DNA from: Clostridia bacterium
GTDB lineage: Bacteria; Bacillota; Clostridia; Lachnospirales; Lachnospiraceae
Direction: 5' to 3'
Assembly (NCBI GenBank): GCA_026000755.1
Contig: BNZC01000016.1
Location: forward strand, 1-32,294
Length of the DNA stretch: 32,294 nt
Part shown: one piece after another, positions 7,465 through 14,424 of the stretch
Position numbering within the stretch: the first letter of the stretch is position 1
How the letters are laid out: every line of letters starts with the position of its first letter
Position numbers and translations under genes: made by a program
Notes under the pieces: generated by a model
What the model was told of the DNA's origin: nothing
Seen by the model: only the letters and a program-made list of their open reading frames with translations
Databases searched by the model: none

Positions 7465-8157
7465 TTATTCTGCTCTCGGATCAATAATCTTTGCAGCTTC
7501 CGCCACACGGCCGTACTGTCCTTTTGCCTTTTCCCATGCGGTATTGGGGTCGTCCCCTTTTTTGATGAAATCCGTCATTTTTCCAAGGCTTACAAACTGA
7601 TAACCGATGATATTGTCTTCTGCATCAAGGGCGATTCCGGTCACATAACCCTCCGCCATCTCAAGGTATCTGGGACCTTTCTTTACGGTTCCATACATGG
7701 TTCCAACCTGTGAACGTAAGCCTTTGCCCAAATCTTCAAGACCGGCTCCCACAGGAAGTCCATCCTCTGAAAATGCACTCTGGGTACGTCCGTAAATAAT
7801 CTGCAAAGCAAGTTCTCTCATGGCTGTGTTGATTGCATCACAGACCAAATCCGTATTCATTGCTTCCAGTAAAGTTCTGCCGGGGAGAATCTCCGCCGCC
7901 ATAGCCGCCGAATGGGTCATGCCCGAGCAGCCGATGGTTTCAATCAAAGCCTCCTGAATAATGCCTTCTTTCACATTCAAGGTAAGCTTACAGGCACCCT
8001 GCTGTGGTGCACACCAACCAACGCCGTGAGTTAGTCCGTTGATGTCGGTTACTTCCTTTACCTTTGTCCACTTTCCCTCTTGGGGAATGGGGGCGGCTCC
8101 ATGGGACACACCCTGGGCAACCGGACACATTGTTTCAACTTCGTGTGAATAAATCAT
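7465..8157 (-). CDS. IscU/NifU-like Fe-S cluster scaffold protein
   Basis: A 230-residue protein with an IscU/NifU N-terminal type fold: GACKLTLNVKEGIIQEALIETIGCSGM followed by a helix and GRTLLEAM, the same order as in IscU (cysteine-K-L, then GC, then a later cysteine). Candidate cluster ligands are C56, C77 and C106, with further cysteines at C11 and C49. Compared with IscU (about 130 residues) it has an extra C-terminal half and an N-terminal MCPVAQG segment. ATG 8157 is chosen because AAAGGAG lies 7 bases ahead; the frame is open further up without a ribosome site. It leads a two-gene operon with the GGGtGRT gene. It is distinct from the general SUF/ISC scaffolds. Confidence 0.85.
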   Translation of the reverse strand: MIYSHEVETMCPVAQGVSHGAAPIPQEGKWTKVKEVTDINGLTHGVGWCAPQQGACKLTLNVKEGIIQEALIETIGCSGMTHSAAMAAEILPGRTLLEAMNTDLVCDAINTAMRELALQIIYGRTQSAFSEDGLPVGAGLEDLGKGLRSQVGTMYGTVKKGPRYLEMAEGYVTGIALDAEDNIIGYQFVSLGKMTDFIKKGDDPNTAWEKAKGQYGRVAEAAKIIDPRAE

Positions 8158-8187
8158 GTAAAAACTCCTTTCATGGGTTGTTTTTAT

Positions 8188-8270
8188 CGGCACGTTGTAA
8201 TGCCGTAACCTGCAAATAATGCAGGTATTTTACCTATATAAATCATAACCGATTCGACAGTTTCTGTCAA
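8188..8270 (-). promoter_or_regulatory. promoter and two-hairpin leader of the scaffold / GGGtGRT operon
   Basis: On the minus strand: perfect -35 TTGACA (8270-8265), 17-base spacer, -10 TATGAT (8247-8242). The transcript of about 80 bases before the start codon contains two small stems, ACCTGC/GCAGGT (8226-8221, 8213-8208) and CGGCA/TGCCG (8205-8201, 8192-8188). A partial inverted repeat, TGACAGAAACTGTC, overlaps the -35 box and could be an operator. Confidence 0.8.
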
Positions 8271-8347
8271 GACAAAAACAAGGGGATTGCGGTTGTTTTT
8301 GGAAGAAAAAATTGCTGTTTGATGAAAGCGATAGAAGCAACCGTCAT

Positions 8348-8435
8348 GGACTGGTTTGTAATTTTTTGTTCCGTTCCTCCGCAAGTCAGGGTCTGCCCCA
8401 GCGAAGCGAGGGTGCAAAAAATTACAAGCCAGTCC
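8348..8435. repeat. 88-bp palindrome in the intergenic space
   Basis: Two 21-base arms (8348-8368 and 8415-8435) match except at one base pair, around a 46-base loop that itself holds GCGAAGCGAG. No gene or U-run is associated. On the minus strand the palindrome is preceded by AGATAACGCAGTTAC, nearly the same 15 bases that precede the palindrome at 24624-24663, so both may belong to one small repeat family. It lies between the lipoprotein terminator and the promoter at 8242-8270. Confidence 0.75.
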
Positions 8436-8461
8436 GTAACTGCGTTATCTAACCTATCAAC

Positions 8462-8500
8462 AAAAAACCCGCCTCTCCTAAAAAATAAGATAGACGGGCT
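8462..8500 (-). terminator. terminator of the lipoprotein gene
   Basis: On the minus strand AGCCCGTCT (8500-8492) pairs with AGAGGCGGGT (8476-8467) with a small bulge, followed by a run of six T. It lies 17 bases after the lipoprotein stop. Confidence 0.75.
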
Positions 8501-8516
8501 TTCCTGTCATAAATTT

Positions 8517-8975
8517 TTACTTATACTCCGTTTGGTAAATTACTGTACCATCATGATTCAAATACACGACTTGTACGCTTCCATTCTCTACGCCGAGAGT
8601 CTTTAAGTTGGCGGCAATGCCCTCAAATGAAGCAGCAGCAGCTTCCGATGCTGTTTCAAGGCTTGCTTTGGCGGCCGCAACGTCACCCACATCCTGTGTG
8701 TAAGTGTACTTGTACACAAGGATATCACCATTTACAAGAATTTCAATGTCCATGGTATCGCCGAAAGCTGACTTTAAGTCCGCAATCTGCGATTGTGCTT
8801 CCTCTGCAACTTGCTCTAACTTTGGATTGTTCGTCACTGGCGAAGTGGCATTGTTGGGATCCTCCACAACAGTCAAGTCTTTCCCACTGTCTGCTTTCTT
8901 ACCACAGCCAACTACTACTACAGAAAGCAACAGGACTGCAAACAACAGGGTAATGATCTTGCTCATTTTCTTCAT
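8517..8975 (-). CDS. small lipoprotein, DUF4854-like
   Basis: A 152-residue secreted lipoprotein. The N-terminus has a charged start (MKKMSK), a hydrophobic stretch and a lipobox ending VVGC, with C24 as the lipidated cysteine. A short Asp/Asn/Thr linker follows, then a compact domain with QIADLKSAFGDTMDIEI, ILVYKYTYTQDV and GSVQVVYLNHDGTVIY, which resembles DUF4854 lipoproteins of Lachnospiraceae, whose function is unknown. AGGAG lies 6 bases before the ATG at 8975. It has its own promoter and terminator and so is a single-gene unit. The family name is from memory. Confidence 0.75.
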   Translation of the reverse strand: MKKMSKIITLLFAVLLLSVVVVGCGKKADSGKDLTVVEDPNNATSPVTNNPKLEQVAEEAQSQIADLKSAFGDTMDIEILVNGDILVYKYTYTQDVGDVAAAKASLETASEAAAASFEGIAANLKTLGVENGSVQVVYLNHDGTVIYQTEYK

Positions 8976-9023
8976 ACTCTTCTCCTTTTGATTTATAAAA
9001 TGGTTTTGATGTAATACTTACTA

Positions 9024-9052
9024 ATGATATACTATTTTTCCTTTATTGTCAA
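9024..9052 (-). promoter_or_regulatory. promoter of the lipoprotein gene
   Basis: On the minus strand: TTGACA (9052-9047), 17-base spacer, TATCAT (9029-9024), about 50 bases upstream of the start codon. Confidence 0.8.
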
Positions 9053-9173
9053 TGTTTTTTTGGATTTTCACTACAGCAATGCCAAAACACTTGCCAAACC
9101 CTCCAATTACGTCCATAATCGGCATAGGCAATAATATCCTGTGTGTATGTTTTTTCTGACATCACATACTCTT

Positions 9174-10460
9174 TCACTTCATTCTTTTCACAATCTCATT
9201 CGCCTTCCGATAAATCTCCGCCGGGTCCAGATTTGTGAAAAAACGATTTTCTTCATATAAGATCTTTCCATTTACCATGGTCAGCTTCACATTCTGCTTA
9301 CTTCCACTGTAAACAAGGTTTTTGGTGATATGATTGATGGGTTGCATATTGGGTTGATTAAGATCAATGAGAATCAAATCCGCCAGTTTACCAATTTCCA
9401 GACAATCCGCCTCCCCTAAGCCCATAGCCTTTGCACCGCCTGCTGTCGCCATATATAACACTTGTTCTCCATCTACTACCGCAGCATCCATGTCCTTTAA
9501 TTTCGCAAGAGAGGAAACCAAAAACATCTCCTTCCACATATCAAGGCAGTTATTGCTTGCGGGACCGTCTGTTCCAATGGCAATATTTACTCCCGCTTTC
9601 AACATTTTTTTGATCGGAGCAATCCCACTCGCCAGCTTTGCGTTGGAACCGGGGTTTGTCACAGCGCTTAGACCCTTGTGTGCAAAAATATTAATATCGG
9701 TATCATTAAACCAAACGCAATGATACCCCCCCCCTCCATAGTCATACATACCCAGACGATCCAGAAACTGCGTGGGACTTAGACCATAGCGTTTCTTGCA
9801 ATCCTCAACCTCTTGCTTGGTTTCTGAATTATGTACATACAGGGGGGCTTTGTATTTCTGCACCAAAGAGGCAACACCTTCCATCAATTCCTTACTTGTG
9901 GTATATTCTGCATGAAAGCCTAAGAAATAACTGCTTAATTCGTGATATTCATTGAATTTCAGGTATTTTTCTTCCAGTTCTGCTATGCTGCCACCAAAAT
10001 TATTCAGACCGCTGGTCTGCACCAAACGAAAACCCATATCCACACAGGCTTTTGCCACTTCTTCTTGAAAGAAATACATATCAAACTGGGTGGTAATGCC
10101 GCTCGTCAAATATTCCAGATTGGCAAGTGCCGTCAGCCAGTATAAATCTTCCGGCACCAGTTGAGCCTCCTTTGGGAAAATCTGCTGAAACAGCCACTCC
10201 TGCAAAGGCAAATCATCTGCCAAAGAACGCAGGAATGTCATACCGGAATGGGTGTGTGCATTCTTAAAGCCCGGCATCAGCAAGTTACCCTTAGCATCTA
10301 TCTCCCGATCCCATGTGGTTTCCTCTCTTACCTTACGCTCCGGTGATTTACCAAGATAGGAAATGCGGTTGCCCTGTACCCACAATTCACCCTCTTCTAT
10401 CTCAAAACGCTGATTGGGCTTGGTGCGTAGTATTTTTGCATTGTAAAAGCGTGTATTCAT
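9174..10460 (-). CDS. amidohydrolase, MTA/SAH/5'-deoxyadenosine deaminase-like
   Basis: A 428-residue metal-dependent hydrolase of the cytosine deaminase / MtaD-DadD group. Metal ligands are visible: H69 and H71 in NAHTHSGM, a histidine in GFHAEYT, a histidine in the strand before the NPGSNAKLASG motif, and the aspartate in GTDGPASNN. This group deaminates adenosine derivatives such as S-adenosylhomocysteine, methylthioadenosine and 5'-deoxyadenosine to the inosine forms. The neighbouring purine nucleoside phosphorylase would then split the 6-oxopurine product, which supports a nucleoside recycling role. The exact substrate is not fixed by sequence. Start at 10460 (second ATG, MNTRFYNAKIL) is preferred, because GGAG is 9 bases upstream; the ATG at 10466 is only 3 bases away. 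A run of 9 G in the coding strand encodes glycines (plus strand C-run 9726-9734). Confidence 0.82.
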   Translation of the reverse strand: MNTRFYNAKILRTKPNQRFEIEEGELWVQGNRISYLGKSPERKVREETTWDREIDAKGNLLMPGFKNAHTHSGMTFLRSLADDLPLQEWLFQQIFPKEAQLVPEDLYWLTALANLEYLTSGITTQFDMYFFQEEVAKACVDMGFRLVQTSGLNNFGGSIAELEEKYLKFNEYHELSSYFLGFHAEYTTSKELMEGVASLVQKYKAPLYVHNSETKQEVEDCKKRYGLSPTQFLDRLGMYDYGGGGYHCVWFNDTDINIFAHKGLSAVTNPGSNAKLASGIAPIKKMLKAGVNIAIGTDGPASNNCLDMWKEMFLVSSLAKLKDMDAAVVDGEQVLYMATAGGAKAMGLGEADCLEIGKLADLILIDLNQPNMQPINHITKNLVYSGSKQNVKLTMVNGKILYEENRFFTNLDPAEIYRKANEIVKRMK

Positions 10461-10488
10461 TCTCATTTTCTCCGTTTCTCATAAGGGC

Positions 10489-10566
10489 GTTATAGTTATT
10501 CCTGAAGAAACTATTCCGCAAGGTGTTTTGCAAAATGTATACATAATTATTATTGTTCAGCAATTC
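10489..10566. repeat. deleted remnant of the GTTAC repeat family (copy F)
   Basis: Left half ACTATTCCGCAAGGTGTTTTGCAAA matches the minus strand of the element at 22970-23148 nearly base for base, and the right half CATAATTATTATTGTTCAGCAA matches the minus strand of the element at 16877-16992. The middle is missing, so this is an internally deleted copy lying between the deaminase and phosphorylase genes. Confidence 0.7.
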
Positions 10567-10582
10567 CCGCCACAGCGTAAGA

Positions 10583-11416
10583 TTACAGACTTTTCTCCAG
10601 ATTCACAATGCACTCCGTCACCAGTTTTTGAAACAGCGGTGCCACCCGCTCCCCGGTTTCCTTCACTTCCTCATGGGTGAGTGGATTTTTCGAAATGCCG
10701 CTTGCCAAATTCGTAACACAGGAAATGCCGCAGACCTTAAGTCCCATATGATTTGCGGCGATGGCCTCACAGGCGGTACTCATGCCCACAACATCCGCCC
10801 CTAAAAGGGCTGCCATTTTAATTTCCTCCGGAGATTCGTAGGCAGGACCTGTAAATTGGAGATAGATCCCCTCTTGTAAGGGGATGTCTAATTTTTTCGC
10901 ACTGTTTGTTATGATGTCCCGTAAATCTTTTCGATAAATCTCGCTCATATCGGGAAAACGTACGCCCAATTCTTCCACATTTGCTCCAATTAATGGGGAT
11001 GGCACAAAACTTGAAATCTGCCCTTTAATCAGCATGAAATCTCCTGCCTGATAGGTGAGATTCACCCCCCCCGATGCATTGGTCAAAAACAAAATCTTTG
11101 CCCCTAACAAACCCATAAGCCGCACGGGCAAGACCACGTCTGTCATGGAGTAGCCCTCATAATAATGCACACGCCCTTGCATGGCGACTATGGGAACACC
11201 ATTTACATAGCCAAACAAAAAACGCCCCTCATGCCCTGTTACCGTTGATATGGGAAATCCTTCAATGTCACGGTAGCTGATACTTTCTTCAATCTGAATC
11301 TGCTCTCCGTAACTGCCCAGACCGGAGCCTAGGATGAGTGCGATTTTCGGGGTAAAATCAGTGCGTAAACGCACATTTTCATAACATTGTTGTAATTTCT
11401 CATAGACTGTACTCAT
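10583..11416 (-). CDS. punA: purine nucleoside phosphorylase, trimeric type
   Basis: A 277-residue PNP of the trimeric, 6-oxopurine-specific class, which splits inosine, guanosine and their deoxy forms with phosphate to base plus ribose-1-phosphate. Seen: phosphate loop GSGLG (30-34), H62 in TGHEGR, GRVHYYEG (81-88), LTNASGGV (111-117), GPAYESPEEI with the purine-binding glutamate, GMSTACEA, and CVTNLASG with the asparagine that selects 6-oxopurines. Length is normal. GGAGG precedes the ATG at 11416 by 11 bases. Gene order with the deaminase downstream and metY upstream suggests recycling of SAM-derived nucleosides. An 8-G run (plus strand C-run 11065-11072) lies exactly in the ASGGV motif, so slippage there would be damaging. 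Confidence 0.93.
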   Translation of the reverse strand: MSTVYEKLQQCYENVRLRTDFTPKIALILGSGLGSYGEQIQIEESISYRDIEGFPISTVTGHEGRFLFGYVNGVPIVAMQGRVHYYEGYSMTDVVLPVRLMGLLGAKILFLTNASGGVNLTYQAGDFMLIKGQISSFVPSPLIGANVEELGVRFPDMSEIYRKDLRDIITNSAKKLDIPLQEGIYLQFTGPAYESPEEIKMAALLGADVVGMSTACEAIAANHMGLKVCGISCVTNLASGISKNPLTHEEVKETGERVAPLFQKLVTECIVNLEKSL

Positions 11417-11428
11417 TTATTATATGTC

Positions 11429-11498
11429 CTCCGAACTTTCGCTGATTTTTACGAAAGCGTCTGTTCTAAATCCGCTGTCAAATCCTTTGCATTCTCAC
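11429..11498 (-). pseudogene. echo of the metY 3' end (gene fragment)
   Basis: On the minus strand this reads, in one frame, ENAKDLTADLEQTLS then TAA, against EDAKDLIADLEQALAELV at the true metY end. Similarity continues past the stop (AAATCAGCG...TTCGG in both). It is therefore a diverged copy of the last 15 or so codons plus the first 3' bases of metY, with nothing of the rest. The insertion element at 11499-11631 separates it from metY. It may be what remains of a lost tandem paralogue or of a replaced original gene. Confidence 0.8.
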
Positions 11499-11631
11499 GT
11501 TACTATTCACGGTTGAACCGTTCCGAGAGGCGTTTTTCGAAGAAAAACCCGATTAAGTCATGTGCCAAATCGCATTTTTTTGCGATTTGTGTGCATAAAT
11601 GTTACTATTCACAGGAACTGTGAATAGTAAC
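11499..11631 (+). mobile_element. MITE-like palindromic element, short form (copy B), with 8-bp target duplication
   Basis: A 133-bp non-coding element. It starts GTTACTATTCAC (11499-11510) and ends GTGAATAGTAAC (11620-11631), with the 8-base direct repeat ATTCTCAC on both sides (11491-11498, 11632-11639). The first 80 or so bases match the element at 1745 almost perfectly; the long internal hairpins of that copy are absent, and the right end is a perfect 14-bp stem with a GAA loop. Being so similar to copy A, both moved recently. It lies in the space between metY and punA. Confidence 0.92.
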
Positions 11632-11656
11632 ATTCTCACCGATATTCCGCTGATTT

Positions 11657-12958
11657 TTACACGAGTTCCGCTAATGCCTGCTCTAAATCCGCTATCAAAT
11701 CCTTTGCATCCTCTATCCCCACAGACAGCCTCAGCTGATCCGCATAAACCCCCGCCGCTTCCCACTGGGATTCTTCTAAATTGTGGTGAGTGGAGGAAGC
11801 CGGATGTACAATCATGGATTTGGCATCACCAACATTTACCATATAATCAAAGAGTTTCACCTTATGCAACACCTGCTTTGCTGCTTCAATTCCACCCTTT
11901 ACTCGGATGGACAAAATGGCTCCTGCTCCCTTGGGGAAATATTTTGTCGCCAAGTCATGGTAGGGATTACTTGAAAGGCTTGGATAAAATACGGTATGAA
12001 CGGCAGGATGTCCTTCCAGAAATTCCGCTACCTGTCTTGCATTTTCTACATGGCGATCCATGCGAAGGGATAGGGTTTCTATGCCTTGCAAGAGATAAAA
12101 TGCCGTGGTAGGGCTTAAATGCGCCCCAAAATCCGTCAGATAATGTTGTTTTAATCGAGCAGTAAAGAGACTACTTTTCAGTTGCTCGTCTCCTATTGCC
12201 GTTTTTTGTTCTTCATAAAGTTGCTCCATGTGTGGGAAACGCCCGTTTAACCAGTCAAATTTTCCATTTTCCACCACAAGACCGCCGATTGCCACGCCAT
12301 GTCCCGACAGGTATTTCGTTGCTGAATAGCACACTACGTCTGCACCAAATGCAAAAGGACGCAACAAATAGGGGGTAGCAAAGGTATTATCCACCACAAG
12401 GGGCAGACCATGACGGTGAGCTAAATCAGACAGTCCCTCCAAATCCGCAACCCTTAGATCGGGATTACTGAGGGTTTCCACGAAAATCGCCTTAGTTTTC
12501 TCATTGATCAAGGCTTCATATGCAGACAAATCGTTCGGATTTTCCACAAATCGTCCCACAATACCATGACGGGGCAAAATATTTTGCAAGAGATTGGTGG
12601 TGCCGCCGTACAAGGCTTTCACTGCTATAATCTCATCGCCCACACCGCAAAGATTCAAGAAAGTACCCGAAATACCTGCCATGCCGGATGCCAACGCCAA
12701 GGCCGCCGTTCCCTCTTCTAAAGAAACAAGACGGCGTTCTAAGACGGCATTGGTGGGATTGGCGGAACGGGCATAGGAAAAACCGTCCTCTTCGTGTGCA
12801 AACAGACGCACACAGCGGTCAAAATCTCCCAATTCATATGCCGCTGTCTGGTAAATCGGCACGGTTTTTGCCCGATAATGCTCGGCGGGATTGTAGCCCG
12901 CATGGAGTTGACGGGTGGTAAAACCCAGACTATCATCTTTGTATGCTTCGTAACTCAT
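11657..12958 (-). CDS. metY: O-acetylhomoserine aminocarboxypropyltransferase (sulfhydrylase)
   Basis: A 433-residue PLP enzyme of the Cys/Met metabolism family. Length and the FTTRQLHAGYNP start fit the O-acetylhomoserine sulfhydrylase branch, which makes homocysteine (or methionine) from O-acetylhomoserine and sulfide (or methanethiol). Seen: the PLP lysine K215 in SATKYLSGHG, D190 in VVDNTFATPY, the substrate loop YSRSANPTN-like YARSANPTN (62-70) and the C-terminal SMIVHPASSTHHNL. GGAGG precedes the ATG at 12958. It lies 15 bases after the OpuC-type permease gene and so probably shares its transcript, an unusual partnership. Its 3' end is duplicated downstream (11429-11498). No SAM riboswitch is seen in front of it. 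Confidence 0.93.
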   Translation of the reverse strand: MSYEAYKDDSLGFTTRQLHAGYNPAEHYRAKTVPIYQTAAYELGDFDRCVRLFAHEEDGFSYARSANPTNAVLERRLVSLEEGTAALALASGMAGISGTFLNLCGVGDEIIAVKALYGGTTNLLQNILPRHGIVGRFVENPNDLSAYEALINEKTKAIFVETLSNPDLRVADLEGLSDLAHRHGLPLVVDNTFATPYLLRPFAFGADVVCYSATKYLSGHGVAIGGLVVENGKFDWLNGRFPHMEQLYEEQKTAIGDEQLKSSLFTARLKQHYLTDFGAHLSPTTAFYLLQGIETLSLRMDRHVENARQVAEFLEGHPAVHTVFYPSLSSNPYHDLATKYFPKGAGAILSIRVKGGIEAAKQVLHKVKLFDYMVNVGDAKSMIVHPASSTHHNLEESQWEAAGVYADQLRLSVGIEDAKDLIADLEQALAELV

Positions 12959-12973
12959 CGTGTCCTCCTTTTT

Positions 12974-13606
12974 CTAATTGTTCAAGTAGAACTTTTTCTC
13001 TACCACTCGCTGTACAGCTGTCAAAATCAAGTTAGCAACAATGGCAAGTCCTGCGGAAAGCAACACACCCCACCATATCTTTACATAATTTAGGGTCCGC
13101 AGTCCGTCTAGGAGTATCGTACCCAGTCCTCCGGCATTGATGGTTGCCGCAATGGTGGCAATGCCAACGGTTGAAATCAAGGCTAAGCGAATGCCTGCTA
13201 AAATTGCCGGAAATGCCAAGGGCAGCTGAATGCGGACTAAGACCTGAAAACGCTTCATGCCCATACCGGTTGCCGCCTCTACCACGGCAGGATTTACGCC
13301 GTCAAATCCTGCAAAGAAGTTACGCATGAGCAAGAATTGATTATACAAAACCAATACCACAATGGCGGTTCGCTCTCCGATTCCCATAATGGGAATTAAA
13401 ATCGCAAAGAGGGCAAGGCTTGGTATGGAATAGACTGCACCTAACAGGTGAATCAGCGTGTGAGCCGCAGATTTGTGCTGCAAAAACAAGAGGGTTAAAA
13501 GCGTCGCTAATAATATGGAAAACAGCAAAGTTATGCCTACTATATGTAAATGCTGAAGTAAGGGACCCGTCAGCTTATGGTTGTATTTTTCCCAATAGGT
13601 AATCAT
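12974..13606 (-). CDS. OpuCB-like ABC transporter permease
   Basis: A 210-residue integral membrane permease of the glycine betaine/choline/carnitine (OpuC, ProWX-type) family with about five to six membrane helices. The cytoplasmic EAA loop is clear: EAATGMGMKRFQVLVRIQLPLAFPAI, through which it contacts the ATPase. Also typical are the SIPSLALFAILIPIMGIG and INAGGLGTILLDGL segments. Its start overlaps the ATPase stop by one base (TAATG), indicating translational coupling. It would form a heterodimer with the second permease at 17003-17644. Substrate class is inferred from family only. Confidence 0.88.
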   Translation of the reverse strand: MITYWEKYNHKLTGPLLQHLHIVGITLLFSILLATLLTLLFLQHKSAAHTLIHLLGAVYSIPSLALFAILIPIMGIGERTAIVVLVLYNQFLLMRNFFAGFDGVNPAVVEAATGMGMKRFQVLVRIQLPLAFPAILAGIRLALISTVGIATIAATINAGGLGTILLDGLRTLNYVKIWWGVLLSAGLAIVANLILTAVQRVVEKKFYLNN

Positions 13607-14340
13607 TATGTAACACCTTCCATCAAAGAAGCCACAAATTCATTTGCAGGATGTTTCAGAATTTCTTCCGGCGTATCGTACTGCTGTACTTTTCCCTCAT
13701 GCATAATCAATAAGCGAGAACCCAGTTTGACGGCTTCTGTAATGTCATGCGTTACAAACAGATATGTCTTTTGATCTTTCTGATGAATCCGCAACAATTC
13801 GTCTTGTAAATTCCTGCGGTTGATGGCATCGATTGCCCCAAAGGGTTCATCTAAAAGCATAACGGCAGGATCCGCCGCTAAGGCTCTGGCAAGTCCAATC
13901 CTCTGCTGCTGTCCCCCGGAAAGCTGTGCCGGATAACGGCGGTAAAATTCCTTGGGATCCAGATTCACTAATTTAAGGAGTTCCTCCACTCGTGCGGCAA
14001 TTTTCTCCTTGTTCCATTTCAAGAGTTTCGGCACGGTGGCGATGTTGTCATACACCGTCATATGAGGAAATAGACCGATTTGCTGAATCACATAGCCAAT
14101 GGATAAGCGTAAAGCCACCGGGTCTTTCTTCGCAATATCCTCTCCAAACAAGGAAACGGTTCCACTATCCGCTGTATACAGGCGATTCATCATTTTCATA
14201 AGGGTGGTCTTACCGCTACCTGAGGTACCTACTAACATGACCATTTCCCCTGCTTCCACCGAAAATGATACATGGTCAACCGCATTCATGTTTGCACCTT
14301 TGAAGCGTTTTGTCACATCTGTGTAGGTAATTGCAGTCAT
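13606..14340 (-). CDS. OpuCA-like ABC transporter ATPase
   Basis: A 244-residue ATPase that powers the osmoprotectant-type importer. Visible: Walker A GTSGSGKT (38-45), Q-loop IQQIGLFPHMTV (85-96), signature LSGGQQQR (140-147), Walker B MLLDEP (161-166) and the H-loop VTHD. The QQIGLFPHMTVYDNI pattern is typical of the glycine betaine/quaternary amine branch. Unlike OpuCA of Bacillus it ends without the C-terminal CBS domains that sense ionic strength, so osmotic gating of the usual type is not expected. It is translationally coupled to the permease gene downstream and lies 84 bases after the Fe-S protein gene. An internal GAGGG serves as ribosome site. Confidence 0.9.
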   Translation of the reverse strand: MTAITYTDVTKRFKGANMNAVDHVSFSVEAGEMVMLVGTSGSGKTTLMKMMNRLYTADSGTVSLFGEDIAKKDPVALRLSIGYVIQQIGLFPHMTVYDNIATVPKLLKWNKEKIAARVEELLKLVNLDPKEFYRRYPAQLSGGQQQRIGLARALAADPAVMLLDEPFGAIDAINRRNLQDELLRIHQKDQKTYLFVTHDITEAVKLGSRLLIMHEGKVQQYDTPEEILKHPANEFVASLMEGVT

Positions 14341-14424
14341 TTCCTATGCCCTCTCTTGTAAATGAAATCGATTACTGTTAAGCGGTATTCGCAAAGCGTA
14401 ACAAGTATGTATAAATATCTTTAC

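Noticed and set aside
7465..8157. Nitrogenase-type NifU
   Set aside because: Only the scaffold part is similar, there is no NifU C-terminal Nfu domain and no nif genes; the GGGtGRT neighbour identifies the other family.
8427..8452. Attachment site or integrase target
   Set aside because: No integrase, tRNA or second att copy nearby; the palindrome with its 15-base tag explains the sequence better.
11599..12111. 170-residue plus-strand open frame within metY
   Set aside because: It is a shadow of the metY coding strand; no ribosome site or recognisable domain.
13606..14340. Methionine (MetN-type) transporter because of the nearby metY
   Set aside because: The ATPase lacks the MetN C-terminal NIL domain and the binding protein is of the glycine betaine type, not MetQ-like.
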